A stretch of 64,000 bases of DNA from Vibrio artabrorum (lineage in GTDB: Bacteria; Pseudomonadota; Gammaproteobacteria; Enterobacterales; Vibrionaceae), in contig NZ_AP025459.1 of the NCBI RefSeq assembly GCF_024347295.1, positions 124,001 through 188,000 on the forward strand. Direction: 5' to 3'. Shown here piece after piece: positions 57,131 to 64,000 of the stretch (positions within the stretch are counted from its first letter, which is position 1; the number at the start of each line of letters is the position of its first letter). Below the pieces are notes generated by a model. That model had not been told where the DNA came from. It ran no database searches and saw nothing but the letters and a program-made list of their open reading frames with translations. The translations under genes were made by a program, and so were the position numbers.

Positions 57131-57243
57131 CTCTATTTATAACGCAACAATCATCCAGTAAATGCGTTTTTTCTTCACTACAGAAGGCAAGTTTTAGATT
57201 CCAGAATACTCCTAACAAAATAAAAATAGAGTAGGGGTTTATT

Positions 57244-59148
57244 ATGATCACGACATTGATCAATCAAGATTTGATTAAGCTTTCGCTTAGCGCTAATTCA
57301 AAAGAAGACGTATTTAAAGAGCTGATAGACGTACTTTACGCACAAGGCAGAATCTCAGACAAAGCACAGTTTCTTGCCGACATTAAGGCTCGTGAAGAAC
57401 AAGGTAATACCGGATTTGAAGAAGGTATTGCTCTGCCACACGCGAAAAGCAGCGCGGTGATCAAACCCGCGGTTGTGATCGGCGTCCATCAACAGGGTAT
57501 CGAGTACGGTGCCGATGACGGTCAGCCTTCCAAACTGTTCTTTATGATTGCTTCTCCGGATGGTGGCGATAACCACCACATCGAAGTACTGGCAGAGCTT
57601 TCTTCAAAACTGATTGAAGAAGGCTTTATCGAAAACTTCATGAATGCTCAATCTGAACAACAAGCTTTGGAACTGCTGCTTAGCAAACCTGAGCCATCAG
57701 AAACCGAAACCAACGTTGAGAAACAAGGCTTCATCATTGGTGTGACAGGCTGCCCAGCTGGCGTTGCACACACGTATTTGGCCGCTGAAGCGCTAGAGAA
57801 AGGCGCAGCGGCGCTTGGCTACGACATCAAGGTCGAAACCAACGGCTCTATCGGTGTCAAAAACAGCCCGACTCAAGAAGAGATCGAACGCGCAGACGCG
57901 ATTGTTGTCGCTTGTGACAAACAGGTCGACATGGCTCGCTTTGCTGGAAAACGTGTGATCAGCACTAACGTAAAAGCGCCCATCAAAGACGCGCAAGGTT
58001 TAATTCAACAAGCACTCAACGCGCCAAACTACCAAGCAGAGCAAGCGCCGACCAACCAATCTGTTTCAGAGAAAGCCTCGCAAGCGCGTTCAGACCTTTA
58101 TCGTTACTTGATGAATGGCGTATCTCACATGATCCCATTCGTGGTGACTGGCGGTCTTTTGATTGCCCTAGCATTAGCGATTGGTGGTGAGCCGAGTGAA
58201 TCCGGCATGGCGATTCCTGCTGGTAGCATGTGGAACCAAATCCTAGAAGTGGGTGTGGTTGCCTTCACATTAATGATCCCGATTTTGGCGGGCTACATTG
58301 CTTACGCGATTGCTGACCGCCCTGCTCTAACTCCTGGTCTTATCGGCGGTTGGATTGCCAACAATGGCTCTTTCTACGGTGCTGATGCCGGTACAGGTTT
58401 CATTGGCGCAATCATCGCCGGCCTATTAGTCGGTTACTTCGTTAAATGGATTACCTCGTTTAACTACCACAAATTCGTTCAACCGCTTGTGCCTATCATG
58501 ATCGCTCCGATCACTGGCTCTCTATTTATCGCGGGTCTGTTCATCTTTGTTATTGGTGCTCCAATTGCAGGGCTAATGGATGCACTTACTGCGCTGCTAA
58601 CCAGCATGAGTACAGGTAACGTGGTTCTGCTTGGTATTGTTCTTGGTGGTATGGCCGGTTTCGATATGGGCGGTCCATTCAACAAGGTGGCGTTCCTATT
58701 CTCAGTCGGCATGATCGCCAGCGGTCAAACTCAATTCATGGGCGCAATGGCGTGTGCGATTCCTGTGGCTCCACTGGGTATGGCTATCGCAACCAGACTT
58801 GGTCGTAAGTTCGACCTGTTTGAATCTTCTGAAATTGAAGCGGGTAAAGCTGCTGGCGCAATGGGCTTGGTGGGTATCTCTGAGGGTGCCATTCCTTTCG
58901 CGGCTCAAGATCCGATGTCGGTTATCCCAGCCAACGTACTGGGCTCAATGACGGCAGCGGTTATGGCGTTCTCATTTGGCATTACCAACAGCGTCGCTCA
59001 CGGTGGCCCAGTTGTCGCTCTACTCGGTGCAATGAACTACCCAATGCTGGCACTGCTGTGCATGGCATCAGGTTCGGTCGTGACTGCGGTGACTTGTATC
59101 GCGCTTAAAAATCTACGCAAAGCCAAGCTAGCGGCTGCAACGGCTTAA
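57244..59148 (+). CDS. Fructose-type PTS enzyme II, domains A-B-C (probable mannose permease)
   Basis: The 634-residue protein has EIIA (1-145) with H66 in GIALPHAKSS. EIIB (about 158-260) has its Cys in VTGCPAGVAHTYLAAEALEK. EIIC (about 285-630) has NGVSHMIPFVVTGGLLIALA and GISEGAIPFAAQDPMSVIP. The phosphomannose isomerase gene follows directly, and an AraC regulator lies upstream. In V. cholerae the equivalent gene (VC1826) carries mannose, as I recall, so mannose is the likely substrate. Product mannose-6-P would be used by ManA. Confidence 0.9.
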   Translation: MITTLINQDLIKLSLSANSKEDVFKELIDVLYAQGRISDKAQFLADIKAREEQGNTGFEEGIALPHAKSSAVIKPAVVIGVHQQGIEYGADDGQPSKLFFMIASPDGGDNHHIEVLAELSSKLIEEGFIENFMNAQSEQQALELLLSKPEPSETETNVEKQGFIIGVTGCPAGVAHTYLAAEALEKGAAALGYDIKVETNGSIGVKNSPTQEEIERADAIVVACDKQVDMARFAGKRVISTNVKAPIKDAQGLIQQALNAPNYQAEQAPTNQSVSEKASQARSDLYRYLMNGVSHMIPFVVTGGLLIALALAIGGEPSESGMAIPAGSMWNQILEVGVVAFTLMIPILAGYIAYAIADRPALTPGLIGGWIANNGSFYGADAGTGFIGAIIAGLLVGYFVKWITSFNYHKFVQPLVPIMIAPITGSLFIAGLFIFVIGAPIAGLMDALTALLTSMSTGNVVLLGIVLGGMAGFDMGGPFNKVAFLFSVGMIASGQTQFMGAMACAIPVAPLGMAIATRLGRKFDLFESSEIEAGKAAGAMGLVGISEGAIPFAAQDPMSVIPANVLGSMTAAVMAFSFGITNSVAHGGPVVALLGAMNYPMLALLCMASGSVVTAVTCIALKNLRKAKLAAATA

Positions 59149-59259
59149 GCCATTTTTAATGCCAATGGCTTGAGCCCTTCGACCCTACTGTTTTTAGTAG
59201 CTAATAGTTTTTTAGGAACGAATAGAGCTCAAGCCATATTTCCCTTCATGGTGATTTCG

Positions 59260-60477
59260 ATGTCTGATTTTTCTTTAGCGAACGACTCGTTCGTACCACG
59301 CTTTTTCTACCCTATGACGAACGTAATTCAAAACTACGCATGGGGGAGCCCTTCTTCGTTCAACCTGCTGTTTGGTATTGATAACCCGTCTGGTGAGCCA
59401 CAAGCGGAGATCTGGATGGGTGCTCACCCGAATGGTTGTTCGACGGTGACCGACAATGGTCAGCAAACCACGTTGTCGAACTTAATTGCCAAGAACCTCA
59501 ACCTGTTTCTAAGCGAGAAAGTAGCCCGTCGTTTTGGTGAACTTCCGTATTTATTTAAGGTGTTAGCAGCAGAGAAAGCGCTCTCGGTTCAAGTACACCC
59601 AAACAAGCAACAAGCAGAATCTGGCTATGCTCTAGAGGAACAACAAGGCATACCAATGACGGCTGGCAACCGTAACTACAAGGATCCCAATCACAAGCCG
59701 GAGCTGGTGTATGCATTAACCGACTACACTGCGATGAACGGTTTTAGGTCGATAAGCGAGATCCTCGAGCACTTCCATTACCTCGACATTCCTGAACTGC
59801 ACTCGATGGTTAACGATCTCGCGGGCGATCAAACCCCCAATGGATTAGCCAGCTTTTTCGCAAGCTTATTGTCGTTGCAAGGTGAACAAAAAGGCATGGC
59901 GTTAACAATGCTGCTGATGAAGGCGAAGCTTGCAGATGCCCCTGTGTTCCAGTTGATTTCAGAGTTGGAACAACAGTATCCGGGCGATGTTGGCCTGTTT
60001 GCTCCGCTGCTATTAAACGTGATCACGCTAAAGCCGGGCCAAGCCATGTATCTGGATGCCGAAACCCCCCATGCTTATATCAAAGGGACGGGCTTAGAAA
60101 TCATGGCGAACTCAGACAATGTACTCCGCGCAGGATTGACGCCTAAATACATGGATATCAACGAATTAATCTCTTGTACTCAATTCAATGAAAAGCCTGC
60201 AGATAGGCTACTGCTCAGCCCGATTGAGCAAGGTGACGTGATGGAATACCAAATTCCAGTCGAGGATTTTAAGTTCTCTATCGTGCAAAACTCACATCAG
60301 AGAAAGATCACCACCGAAGGTGCCGAGATCCTACTGCCACTCGATGAATCCATGGTGCTAACCCATCAATGTGGTGAAACTTGTGTAATCGAAAAAGGCC
60401 AATCGGTTTTCATTCCCGCTTACGCAGAAAGCTACAAACTCGATTGCGTTGGACGTGTCGCACGCGCTTACAGCTAG
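59260..60477 (+). CDS. manA: Mannose-6-phosphate isomerase
   Basis: Class I phosphomannose isomerase with N-terminal VIQNYAWGSPSSFN and zinc-ligand segments VQVHPNKQQAE (Gln and His) and KPELVYAL (Glu). The later segment PHAYIKGTGLEIMANSDNVL carries the last His and the conserved PMI signature. It interconverts mannose-6-P and fructose-6-P. I choose ATG 59260 (405 residues). Upstream in-frame ATGs reach 59170, and a start at 59314 would match E. coli ManA most closely. The gene is cotranscribed with the A-B-C PTS permease (about 110 bases apart). Confidence 0.92.
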   Translation: MSDFSLANDSFVPRFFYPMTNVIQNYAWGSPSSFNLLFGIDNPSGEPQAEIWMGAHPNGCSTVTDNGQQTTLSNLIAKNLNLFLSEKVARRFGELPYLFKVLAAEKALSVQVHPNKQQAESGYALEEQQGIPMTAGNRNYKDPNHKPELVYALTDYTAMNGFRSISEILEHFHYLDIPELHSMVNDLAGDQTPNGLASFFASLLSLQGEQKGMALTMLLMKAKLADAPVFQLISELEQQYPGDVGLFAPLLLNVITLKPGQAMYLDAETPHAYIKGTGLEIMANSDNVLRAGLTPKYMDINELISCTQFNEKPADRLLLSPIEQGDVMEYQIPVEDFKFSIVQNSHQRKITTEGAEILLPLDESMVLTHQCGETCVIEKGQSVFIPAYAESYKLDCVGRVARAYS

Positions 60478-60524
60478 CTCTACAAAGTAAATCTAACTCT
60501 CCCGAGTAGATACAAACATTAATC

Positions 60525-60552
60525 ATGCCCTGCTTTGCGGGGCATTTTTGTT
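60525..60552 (+). terminator. Terminator after manA
   Basis: ATGCCCTGC pairs with GCGGGGCAT (G-U allowed) around TTT, followed by TTTTG. Confidence 0.85.
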
Positions 60553-60632
60553 CCTACAGCTCTTTTCTTCCTACAGAAAGTTATTTCAACACCGAAATAC
60601 ACCCTCAAATATGACTCACCTCACACTGGATG

Positions 60633-60648
60633 AATGATGCAAATCACA
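60633..60648. promoter_or_regulatory. CRP-like site upstream of the A + C-B PTS operon
   Basis: AATGA-TGCAAA-TCACA with a perfect right half, 113 bases before the EIIA start. Confidence 0.4.
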
Positions 60649-60760
60649 CTTAATTTTGCTTGGTACAAATGTACAGTGAAGCGCTTTTATTTGCTATTTC
60701 GCGAATGCCGTTAATCCATTAATTTTAATTCAAGAACTTCAATAGTGAATGAGTTAATAA

Positions 60761-61201
60761 ATGATCACACAGCTAACTAACGTCAATTTAATTAATAACA
60801 ACCTTCAAGCGAGTAATAAACAAGAACTGTTTGAAGAATTGGCAAGCATGTTATTTGAAAACAACCGAATCAGTAATAAAGAAGCCTTCTTGGCAGACAT
60901 CGAAATTCGTGAATTTCAAAGCACTACCTCGATGGACGGCATCGCTTACCCACACTCAAAAAGCAAGGCAGTCACTGAGCCGGCGATTGCTGTCGGTGTT
61001 AAGCGTCAAGGTATCGAGTATGGCGATGAAGACGGCATCAACCCAACCGTATTTTTTATGATTGCTTCACCCGACAACGGTGCTGACCATCATATTTATG
61101 TACTACAAGAACTGTTTGGAAAATTCAGCGATGAATTTATTCAAGATATCCATAACGCAAAAGACGAACAACAAATCCTTAATATTTTAATTAATTCATA
61201 A
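60761..61201 (+). CDS. Stand-alone fructose-type PTS EIIA
   Basis: The 146-residue EIIA has active-site H65 in GIAYPHSKSKAV and the family pattern VFFMIASPDNGADHHIYVLQ. It lies 13 bases before the C-B gene, so the two genes together form one complete enzyme II. It is similar in place to V. cholerae VC1820 as I recall. Compared with the fused EIIA domains nearby, it has IAYPH rather than IALPH or IAIPH. Confidence 0.9.
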   Translation: MITQLTNVNLINNNLQASNKQELFEELASMLFENNRISNKEAFLADIEIREFQSTTSMDGIAYPHSKSKAVTEPAIAVGVKRQGIEYGDEDGINPTVFFMIASPDNGADHHIYVLQELFGKFSDEFIQDIHNAKDEQQILNILINS

Positions 61202-61214
61202 GGCGTAGAAAATT

Positions 61215-62633
61215 ATGAGCACCCAGACAACTCAAGCTACGAATACCAATAGTAATAGTAATAACAATAGTAGCGACTATAAGAAATTCCTTAGTACCAT
61301 GAAAGGTCACCTACTTTTCGGAACCTCACACATGCTACCTTTCATCGTAGCCGGTGGTGTTCTATTGGCTTTAGCAGTAATGGCATCGGGTAAAGGGGCG
61401 GTTCCAGCAGACGGCTTGCTGGCAGACATCTCGAATATCGGAATCAAAGGCCTTGTTCTTTTCCCAATCATTCTTGGTGGCTTTATTGGTTACTCAATTG
61501 CAGACAAACCCGCATTGGCGCCTGCGATGATCGCCTCTGGCATCATGGCTGATATGGGCGGCGGCTTCCTTGGCTGCATCGTGGCGGGCTTCATCGCCGG
61601 TGGCGTAGTGCTTCAACTTAAGAAGATCCCACTTTCTACCAATATGACAGCACTGGGTGCTTACTTCATCTACCCGCTTGTCGGTACACTAATCTCTGCA
61701 GGTATCGTACTGTGGGGCATCGGTGAGCCAATCAAACTGTTCATGGCTTCAATGAACGAGTTCCTAGCGTCAATGGCGGGTGCGTCTAAGATGGTTCTAG
61801 GCACAATCCTTGGTGGTATGACGGCATTCGATATGGGCGGCCCTATCAACAAAGTCGCCACCCTATTCGCTCAAACTCAAGTAGACACACAACCTTGGCT
61901 AATGGGCGGCGTAGGCATCGCGATTTGTACCCCACCTCTAGGTATGGCTCTGGCGACTTTCCTATTCAAAAACAAGTTCTCTAAACAAGAGCAAGAAGCA
62001 GGTAAAGCGGCAGCAATCATGGGCTCTATCGGTATCTCTGAAGGGGCTATCCCATTCGCAGCCAATGACCCAATGCGCGTTCTTCCTTCAATCGTTGCCG
62101 GTGGTATCGTTGGTTGTGTGTTTGGCTTCATGACAGACGTTCTACTGCACGCACCTTGGGGCGGCCTAATCACGGCACCAGTATCAAGCAACATTCCAAT
62201 GTACGTGGTTGGTATTGCACTTGGCTCGCTAACCACAGCGGTTATCGTAGGACTCTGGAAGCCTGTTGTGGTTGAAACGGAAGAAAATATGGTTGAAGCG
62301 CCAGTACAAGCTCAAACGGCTCCTGTAGCAGGCGAAGGCGAGTACGACATCGTCGCTGTAACATGTTGCCCTTCAGGCGTTGCACACACCTTCATGGCAG
62401 CAAAAGCACTCGAGAAAGCAGGCTTAGCCGCTGGCCTTAAGATCAAGGTAGAAACACAAGGTCAAAACGGTATTCAGAACCGCATCACCGACCTAGATGT
62501 AGCGAACGCAAGACTGGTTATCTTGGCTCACGATATTCAAGTGAAAGACGCTCACCGCTTTGCTAACGCGAACGTGATTGAGTGTTCAACCAAGGAAGCA
62601 ATGAAGAAAGCCGCAACTATGGTGGCTATCTAA
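61215..62633 (+). CDS. Fructose-type PTS EII, domains C-B
   Basis: The 472-residue protein starts with a Ser/Asn/Thr-rich tail (STQTTQATNTNSN, then more Asn/Ser). EIIC (about 28-350) has FGTSHMLPFIVAGGVLLALA and GISEGAIPFAANDPMRVLP. EIIB (about 375-470) has its Cys in VTCCPSGVAHTFMAAKALEK. EIIA comes from the preceding gene. Its EIIC is clearly related to that of the A-C-B gene at 52772 (shared GGMTAFDMGGPINKVATLFA), indicating duplication. The substrate is probably fructose or a related hexose. Confidence 0.9.
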   Translation: MSTQTTQATNTNSNSNNNSSDYKKFLSTMKGHLLFGTSHMLPFIVAGGVLLALAVMASGKGAVPADGLLADISNIGIKGLVLFPIILGGFIGYSIADKPALAPAMIASGIMADMGGGFLGCIVAGFIAGGVVLQLKKIPLSTNMTALGAYFIYPLVGTLISAGIVLWGIGEPIKLFMASMNEFLASMAGASKMVLGTILGGMTAFDMGGPINKVATLFAQTQVDTQPWLMGGVGIAICTPPLGMALATFLFKNKFSKQEQEAGKAAAIMGSIGISEGAIPFAANDPMRVLPSIVAGGIVGCVFGFMTDVLLHAPWGGLITAPVSSNIPMYVVGIALGSLTTAVIVGLWKPVVVETEENMVEAPVQAQTAPVAGEGEYDIVAVTCCPSGVAHTFMAAKALEKAGLAAGLKIKVETQGQNGIQNRITDLDVANARLVILAHDIQVKDAHRFANANVIECSTKEAMKKAATMVAI

Positions 62634-62727
62634 AACCTAAGGTTATTTAAAGCCAAAGGCTATCTAAAAGAATCCATAAATTAGTGAATGCTCACTATTG
62701 ATAAAGTCACGACCCCCTAGTAACCAA

Positions 62728-62764
62728 AATCCCCATTCGTCAGTCAACGAATGGGGATTTCTTT
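62728..62764. terminator. Bidirectional terminator after the PTS cluster
   Basis: AAATCCCCATTCGT pairs with ACGAATGGGGATTT around CAGTCA. It can serve both the PTS operon and the convergent EAL gene. Confidence 0.88.
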
Positions 62765-62824
62765 GTCCTTAAATCGTCACAAAAAATCTTCTCGATACAC
62801 GTTATTTATGTGTTGAAGGTTGAA

Positions 62825-64000
62825 TTATGCTATTGAACATGGTTCTGTTTCAGAAGTAAGACTTTCTCTTAACTGTTGCGATGGCATCGGGTAGCCAAGA
62901 TAATAACCTTGGGCTTGTTCGCAATTTAATGTTTCCAAAATTGCCAATTGTTGAGCATTTTCAACCCCTTCCGCCACAGCATGAATACCAAAACCACGCG
63001 CGATATCAATGATACCCGAGGTAATCGCCCGCGAACGGTAATTGGTCTCTAAGTCTTTAATATAACTACGATCGACTTTGATTTCATCTACGTCCAATTT
63101 ATTAAATATACTAAAGGAAGTGTAGCCAACACCAAAGTCATCGATCGAAAAAGACACTCCTTGCTTTTTCAATTTCTGAACCGCACGCGCACATTGGTCT
63201 ATATCTTTTAAAATCGCCGTTTCTGTGATTTCGAGGCACAACAAACGTGCAAAATCGGGATCCCTTCGTAGATAATTATCAAGGTAATCCATGTCATCAA
63301 CGCTATTTAGCTCAACCGCTGAAATATTAACCGAAACGCTGTTCAACTCTTTTCCCAGCAAACCGCAAGTTCTAAGTTGTTGCGAAGTCTTTTCTAGAAC
63401 TAGCATGGTTAAATCTCGGCAAAATTGATGCTCTTCAGCTAGCGCAATAAATACCTCAGGTGAGACAACCCCATAACGTTCATGTGTCCAACGAGACAAT
63501 ACTTCCACACCCACAACGAGTTTACTCTTAATGTTGTATTTTGGCTGGAACACGACCTCAAGTGTTTTTTCATCAATCGCTTTACGCAGTTCAAGCACCA
63601 TTTCTTGTCGATGACGTTCAAGTTCAGTCAGTTTTGGGTCATGAAACTCAATTGCATTTTTACTTTTCTTTGCTTGGCCCAACGCATGGGTCGCCGAGGC
63701 CATCAGTTGCTTTGCGTTATTGCCATCAGAGGGAAATAGAGCAGCACCAATACAACAGGTCGCTGCAATATCATAGCGATAAGCACATTCACTGAATCTG
63801 CGATGAACAAGCGCAATGTGAGATTCAATTTGCTCAGTATCATTGAGTTTGATTAAGGATGCGAATCCGTCTGAATGCACTCGGGACGAGAGCAGTTGAT
63901 GTTCAACGGGAAGTTCAATGGATCGTGCGACATCTTTTAAAAATGCATGGGTGTTTTCGAAACCAATTTGGTCAGCGATAGTTTTGAAATCATCAATGTC
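62825..64000 (-). CDS. Degenerate GGDEF/EAL cyclic-di-GMP phosphodiesterase, partial
   Basis: The frame is open to the right edge of the window, so the N-terminus is missing. At the edge it reads DIDDFKTIADQIGF, the first part of a GGDEF domain. The catalytic GGDEF motif is replaced by HSDGF, so cyclase activity is unlikely. The EAL domain has all key elements: EVLSRW (EAL as EVL), LCLEITETAIL, SIDDFGVGYTSF, IKVDRSYI and AVAEGVE. It should degrade cyclic-di-GMP. Further sensor domains may lie beyond the window. Confidence 0.87.
   Translation of the reverse strand, partial: DIDDFKTIADQIGFENTHAFLKDVARSIELPVEHQLLSSRVHSDGFASLIKLNDTEQIESHIALVHRRFSECAYRYDIAATCCIGAALFPSDGNNAKQLMASATHALGQAKKSKNAIEFHDPKLTELERHRQEMVLELRKAIDEKTLEVVFQPKYNIKSKLVVGVEVLSRWTHERYGVVSPEVFIALAEEHQFCRDLTMLVLEKTSQQLRTCGLLGKELNSVSVNISAVELNSVDDMDYLDNYLRRDPDFARLLCLEITETAILKDIDQCARAVQKLKKQGVSFSIDDFGVGYTSFSIFNKLDVDEIKVDRSYIKDLETNYRSRAITSGIIDIARGFGIHAVAEGVENAQQLAILETLNCEQAQGYYLGYPMPSQQLRESLTSETEPCSIA

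Overview
This window looks like a piece of a Vibrio chromosome, most like the Splendidus-type vibrios. The reasons are moderate GC, a complete rrn operon whose 16S-23S spacer carries tRNA-Glu, -Lys, -Ala and -Val, and a long run of genes in familiar Vibrio contexts. Examples are rimK with its retropepsin-like partner, an FMN riboswitch in front of a solitary ribB, a DUF3087 gene beside rrn, and a fructose/mannose-type PTS cluster that resembles V. cholerae VC1820-VC1827 as I remember it. The species assignment is inference. I see no prophage, integron, CRISPR array or classic defence island. The only mobile DNA is a decayed IS630-type element beside the rrn operon.

Layout. 0-9 kb: rimK and an aspartic-protease-like gene, then singletons (MBL-fold hydrolase, prolyl-hydroxylase-like oxygenase, glycerophosphodiesterase, TSUP permease, L,D-transpeptidase with a GNAT enzyme, Gfo/Idh oxidoreductase, a 53-residue small protein). 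9-15 kb: a MATE pump, then a likely cystine operon (YheO-type regulator, RidA, TcyP-type symporter, CoA-disulfide-reductase-like flavoenzyme). 15-17.5 kb: a large amidase lipoprotein and the IS630 relic. 17.5-23.9 kb: an rrn operon on the minus strand, in transcription order promoter, 16S, Glu, Lys, Ala, Val, 23S, 5S, Ser. 24-34.5 kb: DUF3087, a TrmY homologue, a metal-type permease with a divergent ArsR regulator and a truncated sigma-factor relic, YitT, a His-rich protein with an MFS transporter, a second TSUP permease, a PAP2 phosphatase, and ribB under an FMN riboswitch.

34.6-40.4 kb holds three consecutive regulator/oxidoreductase divergent pairs (LysR/NAD(P)H-binding, HxlR/SDR, LysR/SDR) with a bicupin gene among them, suggesting a group of electrophile or redox-stress genes. 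40.5-52.4 kb has glgC, a secreted protein, a hibernation factor, a dipeptide epimerase, an SGNH hydrolase, an RNA methylase, LysR, DUF3010, an EamA exporter divergent from a MocR regulator, and a MerR-methyltransferase fusion followed by GNAT.

52.7-62.7 kb is a large PTS cluster. It contains four EII systems of the fructose family in different domain orders (A-C-B, stand-alone B, A-B-C, and A plus C-B), an HPr-EIIA fusion protein, an AraC regulator and manA. Together they would import and phosphorylate a hexose, probably mannose for the A-B-C permease, and convert mannose-6-P to fructose-6-P. The window ends inside a degenerate-GGDEF/EAL phosphodiesterase gene.

The observations most worth following are the cystine operon, the repeated palindromes at the rRNA boundaries, the broken SigZ-like sigma gene with its intact ArsR operators, the PTS domain shuffling with the HPr-EIIA protein, the TrmY homologue, and several small ORFs that are easy to miss.
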